Positions 51,782 through 60,208 of a stretch of DNA of 64,000 nucleotides are shown here, piece by piece. The notes under the pieces are model-generated. The model was given only the letters and a program-made list of their open reading frames with translations, was not told where the DNA came from and did not search any database. Numbering within the stretch: position 1 is the stretch's first letter; each line of letters opens with the position of its first letter. This stretch comes from Paraburkholderia eburnea. Lineage in GTDB: Bacteria > Pseudomonadota > Gammaproteobacteria > Burkholderiales > Burkholderiaceae. The stretch spans positions 682,001 through 746,000 of the forward strand of contig NZ_PQGA01000002.1 in the NCBI RefSeq assembly GCF_002917095.1, given 5' to 3'. Position numbers and translations under genes: made by a program.

Positions 51782-53368
51782 GTGAAAATGCCTGACCTGC
51801 TCAAGGCGCTGTTTCCGTCGCGCGACGCTGGGGAACTCACGCGATCGCGGCTGGACACATGGAATGTGTGGTTGCAGCCGCTACCCGGCGAGAATGGCGT
51901 CGGGCGCGATCCGGGCTACGAAGACGCGTTCTTCGCGCTCAAGGACGAGACGAACAAGCTTTCCGGCATCGACGACGTACTGATCACGGGTACGTGCGAG
52001 CAGTTACTGAAGGAAACCGGCAAAGATCTCCGGGTGGCGGGCTACTATGCCGGGGCGCGCCTGAGGCAGGACGGGCCAGCCGGATTCGCGGATGGGCTGG
52101 AGCTGGCCGCAGCCCTTGTGGAACGGTTTGGGGAAGCGGTGCTGCCGGCTCGCGCCGAAGCGAAGAAGGGCGCGCTGGAAATGCTGGCTACCACGCGCAT
52201 GATGGAGTTGCTGACGAGCCGCGGCGAGCCCGCGCCAGCCGATCTTGAGCGCTCGCTCGCGGCACTGGATGTGCTCGTTACACAGACGGGCAACTGGGCA
52301 GAAGCCGCCCGCCCGAATCTTCAGCCGCTGGTTTCCCGGTTTGAACGCAGGGAAGAGCCGGCTGGTATGGCCACCGACACGTCAACCGTCCCGTCATCGC
52401 CCATGACGGGAGGTGGCACGTCTGGCGCGATCGCCTCGACGCGCGACCTGCTGGAGCAGGCGCGGGGCATGGCCACCTGGCTGTGTGACCAGGAGCAGGG
52501 CTATCTGCCGTCGGTGCGGCTTGTGCGCTGCGTTCGCTGGGACACCCTGCATGAGGTTCCACCGGCGGATGCGGCCTCGCATACGCGGCTCGTCGCGCCG
52601 CGCCCGGAGCTGCGCGCGCAGATGAAGCGCCTCGTCCTGCAGAAGCAGTGGCATGAACTGCTTGAGCGCGTCGAGGGCGCCTTCATGGAAGGCGTCAATC
52701 ACCTGTGGTTCGATCTGCAATATTTCCAGCACATTGCGCTCGATCACGCAGGCGCGCCATACAACACCTGGCGCGAACTGCTGCGCGCGGACTTCGCGCT
52801 TTTCCTTGAACGCCTGCCCGGCATCGAGCGCCTGTCGTTCAACGATGGCACGCCGTTCTCGGACGACACGACACTCGAGTGGATTGCCCGGCATGCGGTC
52901 GTGCGTGACCTGGAAGCAGGGCAGAGCGTCGCACCGTTACCGGTGTCGGCCGACTGCGAGGAAGGGGGAGCCGGTGACTGGCCAGAGATCGAGGCGCAGG
53001 CGAAGGATCTCACTGCGCGCGATGGCATCGAAGCCGCTTTTGTGTGGCTCGAAGGCCTGCCCGGTATGAAGACCGAGCGTCACCGATTCCTCCAGCGGTT
53101 CGTGATGGCGCGTCTAGCGGCTCAGGCCGAACGCGCGGATACGGCCATGGCGCTGCTGCTGGAGCTCGACGGGGCAGCGAAATCGCTGCCGCTCGTGCGC
53201 TGGGATCCGGCGCTCGTGTTCGAGGTCAAACTCCAGCTCACACGTGTACTGAAAGCCGCGAGTAGCCGCAAGGACGCCGACAAACCGGGAATCGCGCGCC
53301 GTATCGTCGATCTGCAGGGCGAGATGACGGTGCTCGATCCTGCGCGCATGCTCGCGCTGGAGCAGTGA
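51782..53368 (+). CDS. tssA: T6SS protein TssA
   Basis: 528 residues, ImpA/TssA family. The N-terminal part has 'RSRLDTWNVWLQPLPGENGVGRDPGYEDAFFALKDETNKLSG' and 'DDVLITGTCEQLLKETGKDLRVAGYYAGARL'. 'LPLVRWDPALVFEVKLQLTRVLKAA' lies near the C-terminus. TssA sits at the baseplate and tail end and helps sheath assembly. The GTG at 51782 is favoured over ATG 51788 by GGAGAGTTCGC at seven-base spacing. The C-terminus determines the TssA class (long here); I did not classify it. It converges with the PAAR gene. Confidence 0.9.
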   Translation: MKMPDLLKALFPSRDAGELTRSRLDTWNVWLQPLPGENGVGRDPGYEDAFFALKDETNKLSGIDDVLITGTCEQLLKETGKDLRVAGYYAGARLRQDGPAGFADGLELAAALVERFGEAVLPARAEAKKGALEMLATTRMMELLTSRGEPAPADLERSLAALDVLVTQTGNWAEAARPNLQPLVSRFERREEPAGMATDTSTVPSSPMTGGGTSGAIASTRDLLEQARGMATWLCDQEQGYLPSVRLVRCVRWDTLHEVPPADAASHTRLVAPRPELRAQMKRLVLQKQWHELLERVEGAFMEGVNHLWFDLQYFQHIALDHAGAPYNTWRELLRADFALFLERLPGIERLSFNDGTPFSDDTTLEWIARHAVVRDLEAGQSVAPLPVSADCEEGGAGDWPEIEAQAKDLTARDGIEAAFVWLEGLPGMKTERHRFLQRFVMARLAAQAERADTAMALLLELDGAAKSLPLVRWDPALVFEVKLQLTRVLKAASSRKDADKPGIARRIVDLQGEMTVLDPARMLALEQ

Positions 53369-53427
53369 CCTCTCACGCATGGCGTCGTGGTCGCCGCGGG
53401 TGCGCGCTGCGACACCTCGCGGCTCTT

Positions 53428-53703
53428 CTATTCGTCGTAGAACCCGGAACGCGCAATCACACGGTTCTCGCCGCGCGGGCACTGGCAGGCCACGATATCG
53501 TTGTCCTTGACAGCTGTCGTCCCCGTCAGCCCCCAGTTCTTTGCCGTTCCCAGCATGGGCCCGTTGTGGCCACAGCGACCGCAGGAAGCCAATCCGCCAT
53601 CCGGCGCGAGCGCTCCGCTCTCGTCCGAGAACGACTCATCGCCATCCAGTACCTCACCTCCTGTCGTCGTTTTGTTCCCCTTGACTGCCAGCATCGTTGC
53701 CAC
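53428..53703 (-). CDS. T6SS spike-tip PAAR protein
   Basis: 91 residues, a stand-alone PAAR domain. The pattern 'GDESFSDESGALAPDGGLASCGRCGHNGPMLGTAKNWGL' gives the zinc-binding Cys residues and 'ACQCPRGENRVIARSG' the end. PAAR proteins cap the VgrG spike and can carry effectors; no extra toxin domain is fused here. Start GTG 53703 has CAGGAGAAATGGC upstream. It ends the minus-strand block tssC2-tssK-tssL2-tssE-PAAR with 37 bp to tssE. Confidence 0.85.
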   Translation of the reverse strand: MATMLAVKGNKTTTGGEVLDGDESFSDESGALAPDGGLASCGRCGHNGPMLGTAKNWGLTGTTAVKDNDIVACQCPRGENRVIARSGFYDE

Positions 53704-53740
53704 GCCATTTCTCCTGGGTTAAAAAAAGATCCGTACCGCA

Positions 53741-54172
53741 TCAATACCGGTCGAGCGCCGCCTGCAGCATCTTCAGACGCGTTCTGCCGTCTGGTGTGAA
53801 TACCGTGTCAAAGCGCACCAGCCCTTCCCTGTGCAGGTGGCATTTCATCGTGAAGCTGACCATGATGCCGGGTTCAGGGGCCTGCACTTCGATTTCGATC
53901 CTCTTCAGACGCGGCTCGTATTTGAGCAACGTCGACTCGATCGCATTGCGCAGTTTGTGCGTGGACGAAGGCAGATGCCGGTAGATCTCCGACAGGTCAT
54001 CGAGCCCGAAGTCGGGCAGGTGAGCGAGCGAGCCGCGCCGGCTGTTCAGGATGCGTTCGATGTTGTCCCGCACCGAAAGGAACGTCTGATCCTCCGGCGA
54101 GAAATCCTTCACGACCGCCCCATCGGCAAAATGCCCCGTGATCCGCTCGAAGAGTCCTGGTCCGGTACGCAT
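53741..54172 (-). CDS. tssE: T6SS baseplate protein TssE
   Basis: 143 residues, gp25-like. 'LFERITGHFADG', 'LSVRDNIERILNSRRGSLAHLPDFGLDDLSEIYRHLPSS' and 'YEPRLKRIEIEVQAPEPGIMVSFTMKCHL' are clear. TssE belongs to the TssEFGK wedge. I start at ATG 54172 with TTGAGGCACTG upstream; an in-frame start at 54199 would overlap the tssL2 end by 20 bp. tssF, its usual neighbour, lies at the window end instead. Confidence 0.93.
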   Translation of the reverse strand: MRTGPGLFERITGHFADGAVVKDFSPEDQTFLSVRDNIERILNSRRGSLAHLPDFGLDDLSEIYRHLPSSTHKLRNAIESTLLKYEPRLKRIEIEVQAPEPGIMVSFTMKCHLHREGLVRFDTVFTPDGRTRLKMLQAALDRY

Positions 54173-54179
54173 CAGTGCC

Positions 54180-54845
54180 TCAATGTCCCATGCCGGCAAT
54201 CGACGACAGCAGCCACCGGTCGATGACGAACCAGCCTAGACCTGCAGCGATGCAGGCAATGAGTACCCACGTCAGCGACGACAGCGGGCTCCTGAGGCTG
54301 CGCGAGGGGCTCACCACCAATGGTCCCGCGCGGTCCGGCACGACACCGCCCATGGCGCGCTCAAGGCGCCCGTCAATCGCGCGGATAAGCTTCGTGCGTG
54401 CTTCGGCCTCGTTCACGGCAAAGCGCCCTGTAAAGCCGTGCTTGAGCACGGCGGCAAAGATTGCGAGCAGCGGCAGCACAGGGCGGGGCTCACGAAGTCG
54501 CTGGCCGATCCGCCGCAGCAACTCCTCACCCGCATCGTTGCGACCGAACACGCCCACCTGCAGCGGTTCGCGCTCCCATTCATCGCGGGCCTCCCCGCGC
54601 AGGCTCCTGAGTGCCACTTCGTCGAGCAGGGCGCATTGCGCATAAAGCGCGTCATCGATCACGTCATGAGGCTGCCCGCGCCGCAGCAACTCATCACGGA
54701 GGCGGACGACCTGGTCATCACATTCTCCACGTAGCACATGCAGCGAAGGCGGGTTCCCTTTACGAAGAGCTACAACGGTGCGGGCAGTATCGCGCAGGGC
54801 GACGGGCAGCAGGTCCATGACGGGTTGTGCGGTGGTGATCTTCAT
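54180..54845 (-). CDS. tssL: T6SS membrane protein TssL (DotU type), copy 2
   Basis: 221 residues. 'DALYAQCALLDEVALRSLRGEARDEWEREPLQVGVFGRNDAGEEL' is the DotU signature, and the C-terminal anchor is 'LTWVLIACIAAGLGWFVIDRWLL'. It is clearly different from copy 1 at 48212 apart from this core. It sits in the usual tssK-tssL order (overlap of 4 bp with tssK, ATGA), so it is the orthodox TssL, while copy 1 is paired with an OmpA protein. No TssM is in the window to tell which partner is used. Confidence 0.9.
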   Translation of the reverse strand: MKITTAQPVMDLLPVALRDTARTVVALRKGNPPSLHVLRGECDDQVVRLRDELLRRGQPHDVIDDALYAQCALLDEVALRSLRGEARDEWEREPLQVGVFGRNDAGEELLRRIGQRLREPRPVLPLLAIFAAVLKHGFTGRFAVNEAEARTKLIRAIDGRLERAMGGVVPDRAGPLVVSPSRSLRSPLSSLTWVLIACIAAGLGWFVIDRWLLSSIAGMGH

Positions 54846-56188
54846 GACGGCAGCACCGCGTAGAGTTCAAGCTCGGCTTCGGGAATCGACGACGGCAGGT
54901 AGATCTGGCACGCTCGCGCGGCGATCATCCGCTTGAATGCCGGGTCGGAACTGTCCACCGCGAAATACTGGTTTTCGATGCGCACAGGGATCGCGGCCGG
55001 CAGCCGCGACACCGCCCGCAGTGTGATGCCAGCCAGTGCCGAGTTGACGACCTGTTCGACCTCATCCGGTGCGCCCATCTTGCACAGCGCCGGCAACTGC
55101 TCCAGAAGGGTGTGGGCGGGCAGGGTGGCGCGCACCGAGAGGTAATAGTCGACGTCTTCGGTAAGCCGGTCGTCGTTGATGCGGCCCAGCCACATCGAGG
55201 TGCGCAGGCGCTCGAGTGCGATGGGGACCACGCGCGACGGAATCACCGCGTCCAGCAGCATGCGGATCAGAGATTCGAGCTCTGCAAAGACCGGCTCCGG
55301 CGCGCGATGGTCATAGGCCGGGATGGCCTGCAGCGTCTCCGTAGTCGAAAACGTGAGCAGCGATCCGGCCAGCCGCGCGAGCACCGCATAGAGCCGTTCA
55401 GGGTGCTGGTCGGGCGCCTGGGCGAGACGCGCCAGCTCCGGCCAGGTGCTGTTGACCGAATTCAGCAGCCAGAAGAGCGACACATCGGATACCGCAAAAT
55501 CGGCGATCTGGTCAGAGCGCTCCTTGCGGCGCACGGCAAGGCTTGCGCTCTTGGCCGTGAGGATCTCGGAGAGGCGCCGCATGCGCTGCGTGAGCCGCGC
55601 GCTGGCCGACAGGAACAGGCACGGCGGCACGAACGACTCATCCTGCTCGAAACGGCCCTGCGGTGTGCGTACGAGGCGCGCAACGGGGCACGTGACATAG
55701 TCGCCCACCTTCTCGAAATCGAACAGCAGCGCCACTATCTGCCGTTCGACACTGATCTCTTCCTTTCCCTCTCCGTTGATATCGACGGCGTGGACGAATT
55801 CGCGGGTCGAGCGTCGCGGCCGCGCTGGCTTCTCGCCGGGCTCCACGCAGTTGCCGCCCTGCGGATCGATGAGCGCCACACCGGCGAACACCGTGACCGC
55901 CTCCAAGTCGGCCGGCACGTCGGCCAGACTGCGGGCTGAAGGCAGCCAGTCGGCCGTCTCGCTATCGATGAGGGTGCCATCGCGCAAACGCGCCGTGAGT
56001 TTCGTGAGTTGCAGCCGGTCGACGGAGAGGGTCTTCGAATCCAGTGCGACGTCGATCACGCCCCACGCGTCGGGACTCGACATACGGGCGTTCTGGTCAT
56101 TGGCATATTGCTCCCAGAGCGCCTGCTGCTGGAAATGCTGCGGCGTCATGAAAATGCCGCGCGCCCACAGGGGTTTCGTTATCTTCAT
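54842..56188 (-). CDS. tssK: T6SS baseplate protein TssK
   Basis: 448 residues. The N-terminus 'KPLWARGIFMTPQHFQQQALWEQYAN' is the hallmark of TssK, with 'FLSASARLTQRMRRLSEILTAKSASLAV' and 'NDDRLTEDVDYYLSVRATLP' later. TssK links the baseplate to the TssL/TssM membrane complex. It overlaps tssL2 by 4 bp (ATGA), so the two are coupled. tssC2 ends 44 bp upstream on the same strand. The start has a weak ribosome site. Confidence 0.95.
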   Translation of the reverse strand: MKITKPLWARGIFMTPQHFQQQALWEQYANDQNARMSSPDAWGVIDVALDSKTLSVDRLQLTKLTARLRDGTLIDSETADWLPSARSLADVPADLEAVTVFAGVALIDPQGGNCVEPGEKPARPRRSTREFVHAVDINGEGKEEISVERQIVALLFDFEKVGDYVTCPVARLVRTPQGRFEQDESFVPPCLFLSASARLTQRMRRLSEILTAKSASLAVRRKERSDQIADFAVSDVSLFWLLNSVNSTWPELARLAQAPDQHPERLYAVLARLAGSLLTFSTTETLQAIPAYDHRAPEPVFAELESLIRMLLDAVIPSRVVPIALERLRTSMWLGRINDDRLTEDVDYYLSVRATLPAHTLLEQLPALCKMGAPDEVEQVVNSALAGITLRAVSRLPAAIPVRIENQYFAVDSSDPAFKRMIAARACQIYLPSSIPEAELELYAVLPS

Positions 56189-56232
56189 CGTTGAAGTTGA
56201 TCGGAATTCAGGTCAGTAAAGTAGGGCGGTGT

Positions 56233-57627
56233 TCAATTTTTCTTCTTCGGCATCTGCGACATGAGCGAGAGACTCACATCCATGCCCTCAATCTGGAAAT
56301 GCGGAACGATAAAAAGCTTGACGCGGAAAAAGCCAGGATTGTCTTCAATGTCTTCCACCTCGACCTTGGCATGCCGCAACGGATGCGAAGCCTGGAGTTC
56401 GTCGCCGGCATGCTTCATCTCGGTCACAAGGCCCTTGATCCAGTTGTTCAGCTCAAGCTCCAGCACGCGACGGTCCTTGGTCGTGCCGATGTTTTCGCGC
56501 TGGATCAGCTTCAGGTAGTGCGCGATACGTGACGCGAGAAAAATGTATGGCAGGCGGGCATTGATACGGCTGTTGGCCGAGGCTTCGCGGGTGTCGAAGA
56601 CTGCGGGTTTTTGGGTCGAATGGGCGGAATAGAAGCACGCGTAATCGTGGTTGCTGGTGTACGAAAGCGCGATCAGACCGAGTTCGGCAAATTCGTGCTC
56701 GCGGGTCTCCGGAATCAGCGCGTCGGTGGCGATCTTCCCGAGGCGTCCCGTATCGAGAGCGTAGAGGTCTGTCGGCAGGTCGCGGATCAGGCCGCCTGCA
56801 CGCGGGCCACGAATCTGAAGACACCAGCCGTTGCGCACGAAACTTCTGACGAGATTCACGGCAAAGGCGAAGGCGGCGTTGGCCCACAGGAAAGCGTCGC
56901 GGCCGGCGCCGCGGACGTCTTCGGCGTAGTTGAAGGCGCGCACCGGACGAGTCTCTGGCCCATACGGCAGGCGCGCGAGGAAGCGGGGCAGCGTAAGCCC
57001 GACATAGCGCGCGTCTTCCGTTTCGCGGAACGCGTTCCACTTCAGCCAGGCCGCGCGTTCGAAGTGGCCCGACAGGTCGCGTATGCCCGACACGTCCTCC
57101 ATCGAAGCGCGGCCGAAAAAGGCCGGTGAGACCGCTCCGATCACCGGCATGTGCGCCGCGGCCGCCACTTTCGACAGATTACGCAACAGAGCAATGTCCG
57201 GAGCCGCAGCGTCAAACTCATAGGTCGCGATGACGGCTGAGACGGGCCATGCACCGGGCGTGTCGTATTCCTGAACGTATGTGTGCTGATACAGGCCGCT
57301 CTGGGTCAGTTCTGGCGCGTCCTCGAAGTCCTGTCGCAGGGTTTCCTTCGAGACGTCCAGCACCTCGATACATACCCTGACGTTGCCGCGAAAGTCCGTG
57401 CGATCCACCAAAAACTGCAGGCCTCGCCACGCGGCTTCGAGTGCCTGGAAGGCGGGATGGTGAAGGACGGTATCGATCTGCCGGCCGAGCATCCGGTCGA
57501 TCATGGCCAGGTCATGATCAATGCGTAGCGGATCGACACACGCAGGTAAATCCACCTGAGATTGGGGTGTGCCTGGTGGTGCGGCCGTGATATCCCGCTG
57601 CGTGCTGCTCTGGAAGCTTGCGCTCAT
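56233..57627 (-). CDS. T6SS sheath large subunit TssC, second copy
   Basis: 464 residues, plainly a TssC: 'DHDLAMIDRMLGRQIDTVLHHPAFQALEAAWRGLQFLV', 'LLRNLSKVAAAAHMPVIGAV', 'RINARLPYIFLASRIAHYLKLIQRENIGTTKDRRV' and 'HFQIEGMDVSLSLMSQMP'. The core is highly like copy 1, but the N-terminus is about 47 residues shorter and ends in a low-complexity leader, so the TssB-contact region may be altered. Roles proposed for such extra copies are alternative sheath ends or mixed sheaths. No second TssB is present here. Transcribed with tssK, tssL2 and tssE. Confidence 0.9.
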   Translation of the reverse strand: MSASFQSSTQRDITAAPPGTPQSQVDLPACVDPLRIDHDLAMIDRMLGRQIDTVLHHPAFQALEAAWRGLQFLVDRTDFRGNVRVCIEVLDVSKETLRQDFEDAPELTQSGLYQHTYVQEYDTPGAWPVSAVIATYEFDAAAPDIALLRNLSKVAAAAHMPVIGAVSPAFFGRASMEDVSGIRDLSGHFERAAWLKWNAFRETEDARYVGLTLPRFLARLPYGPETRPVRAFNYAEDVRGAGRDAFLWANAAFAFAVNLVRSFVRNGWCLQIRGPRAGGLIRDLPTDLYALDTGRLGKIATDALIPETREHEFAELGLIALSYTSNHDYACFYSAHSTQKPAVFDTREASANSRINARLPYIFLASRIAHYLKLIQRENIGTTKDRRVLELELNNWIKGLVTEMKHAGDELQASHPLRHAKVEVEDIEDNPGFFRVKLFIVPHFQIEGMDVSLSLMSQMPKKKN

Positions 57628-57881
57628 TGTTTAGGTCTTGATCGGTTCCGGCATCGCCTAGCCGATTATGTTTATCACGTCACCCATCTCAAAACCACAA
57701 TAAAGAGTGAACATTTGTCAGTCAATGACCAAAAGCAACGAACACTCCACGTTTATGGTCTCCTACCTTCACCTGCGAAATGAAGACAGGTAATGTCCAT
57801 CCTCCACGATTGCGCGCGCAACGATATTAGCTGCGCATGTCGTTTGCGATGCAGTGCTAATCAGGTGAGGAGTCGGCAAAG
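57628..57881. promoter_or_regulatory. Divergent promoter region of tssC2 and vgrG
   Basis: 254 bp, AT-rich between 57660 and 57790, no gene. It must hold starts for both directions. I found no sigma54-type box here, unlike upstream of tssB. Confidence 0.5.
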
Positions 57882-60190
57882 ATGGCAAGCCTGTTTGACG
57901 AAGCGGGAAAAGCGAAAGAGTTCATCAACAAGCTAACGGCAATACCCGGTCGTCAGGCGTATTTTCTGGACGTGCCGGGAACGGAAAGCGCGAAGGAGCT
58001 GTCGGTCGTGGAGTTCGAGGCGACGGAAGTCATCGGTGCGCCTACCGAGGTGCGCATTGTCGCTACCCACCCGAGACAGCTTCCTCGCGCCGACTATCTG
58101 AATCTCGATGCGGTATTCACTATCGTGCCGGACGATGGCGTCCAGAAAAAGATCTCGGGTTTTATCGACCGCATTTCAAATGTGAAAACTTCAAAGGACT
58201 TCTCGCAATACGAGATTATCCTGAAGTCGCATCTCGGACGGCTTGCCGCAGTCCATAATACCCAGATCTATCAGCACCAGTCGACGCCTGACATCATCGC
58301 AACGATACTGCGTCGTCACGGCATCAAGGATCACCAGATGTCGTTCCAGCTCAGGAGCCGGTATCTCAAGCACCTGTTCCGCTTCCAGTACCGTGTCGAT
58401 GATCTGGCATATGTCCAGATGCTGATGCAGAAGTCAGGCATCTACTGCTATATCGTCGAGACCGAGTATGGTGACCAGGTCGTCTTCGCCGATGACATCG
58501 ACCACTATCTCTACGATCCGAGGCTGATCGTGCCGTATCGCGAAGCGGCCGGTCTCGAAGCCGGTGGCGTGGAGGCGATCACATCGCTCAAGACGCACAA
58601 TTTCACGGTGGCACAGGGCTACACCGTAGCAGATTACAACCCTGAATCGGCTTGGGAAAGATTTCGAGATAGCGTCAATCTCGCACCGCAGGACACGACG
58701 ACGTACGGCCAGCCGTATGTGTACGGGACTCATCACCTCGACCAGGCTGGGGCCAAGTGGGAGGCCCAACTGCGGCACGAAGCGGCGCTCGCGCGCCAGG
58801 TCGTGTACGAGGGCGAGAGCGATGTGCTGGAGCTGCAGTGCGCGCGTGTGCTCGAAACCGACATCGTCCTGCCCGATGCACCCCAGGGGCAGGTCGTCGT
58901 CGAGATCACCCACAGCGGTGGGCGCGACAAGCCCTACACCAACCGCTACAAGGCGATTCCCGCCGATCGACGTTTCCGCCTTGAACTGAAGCCGGAAACC
59001 TGGCCCAAAATCGCGGGCACACTCAGCGCACGAATTTGCAGTCCTGATAAATACACCTACGCCTATCTCATTCTGTCGGCTATTACGTCGTTCGCTTCGA
59101 CGTGGATTTTGCTGACTGGCCGAAGGGTGGTGAAAGCGTGCCGCTGCGCCTTGCAAAACCGTTTGCCGGCAAGCTGCAGACTGGCATGCACTTCGTCGCG
59201 CTGGACAATGACGAGGCAGTGGTCTCATTTAGAGATGGAGACCCAGATAAGCCGGAAATTACAGCCTTCCACCACCACAGCCAGGCCCGCGACCTCATCA
59301 CGAACGATCGCCGCTGGCTCTCGCGCAACATGATCCGCACGCAGAAGAACAACAAGCTGCGGATGGAAGGCTGGGCGGGACAGGAAGGCATCAAGCTTAG
59401 CACAGAGCATTCGGGCAAGTCGCAGCTGAATCTCGGCTATCTGGTGAACCAGAATCTCGAGTACCGGGGTGAGGGCTATGAGCTTCGGACGTCGGGCTAT
59501 GGCGTCAACCGCGCGGGCAAAGGCCTGCACCTGACGGCGTACGATCGCCCGGCCGCGACGGGCAAGCAGCTCGAAAGCGCGCTGGCCACTGCAAAGGCAC
59601 TCGCCGCTTCTACGACCAGCGCCAAGGCGGAGCCTGCCGACACCGACGCACAGCAGCAGATGAAGGCCGACTTCGACGGCCTGAAGGAACCCGGACTGCT
59701 GATGAGCACGCCGGCTTCTGCGGGAATTGTCACGGGGCAGGGCATGCAGTTCTCGGCGCAGGGCAACATCAACGCCGTAGCCGGAAAGAACGTCGATTTC
59801 AGCGTGCTCAAACGCTTTACGGTCGCTGCTGGCGAACTCATCTCCCTGTTCGCCGGGAAGCTCGGCATCAAGATCTTCGCGGCGAAGGGTCCCGTTGAGA
59901 TCCAGGCGCAGAGCGATGCCATGTCCTTGTTCGCTGCTCAGGATGTTTCTGTGATGAGCGTCAATGGAACGGTTCGCATCAGCGCGAAGAGTGAGCTTAT
60001 TCTCGAATGCGGCGGCGCATTCGTCCAGTTGAAGGACGGCAATGTCACGCTTGGTGGTCCGGCGGATCTGTTCTTCAAGGTCATCACGATCCAGAAGCAG
60101 GGCGCGGCGTCGATGCAGATCTCGTCGAAGCTGCCAACGCCAAATGACCTCTCCGACCTGACTGGACATAGCTCCAAATTCTCCGGCTAA
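57882..60190 (+). pseudogene. vgrG: T6SS spike protein VgrG/TssI, frameshifted in the middle
   Basis: The first frame (GAGGAGTCGGCAAAG before ATG 57882) gives the gp27-like hub: 'TAIPGRQAYFLDVPGTES', 'DDLAYVQMLMQKSGIYCYIVETEYGDQ' and 'RYKAIPADRRFRLELKPETWPKIAGTLSARICSPD'. After 'YTYAYL' (about 59075) it changes frame. The other frame runs from 'GYYVVRFDVDFADWPKGGESVPLRLAKPFAGK' to the stop at 60190 and holds the gp5-like needle, 'NLGYLVNQNLEYRGEGYELRTSGYGVNRAGKGLHL', plus a DUF2345-like tail. Combined it would be about 769 residues. One missing or extra base explains it. It is either a broken gene or a sequencing error; without VgrG the system needs another copy elsewhere. Confidence 0.85.
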
Positions 60191-60208
60191 CCTCATTCAA
60201 TCTGCAAA

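Noticed and set aside
51782..51790. Alternative ATG start at 51788 for tssA
   Set aside because: GTG 51782 has better ribosome-site spacing; the difference is only two residues.
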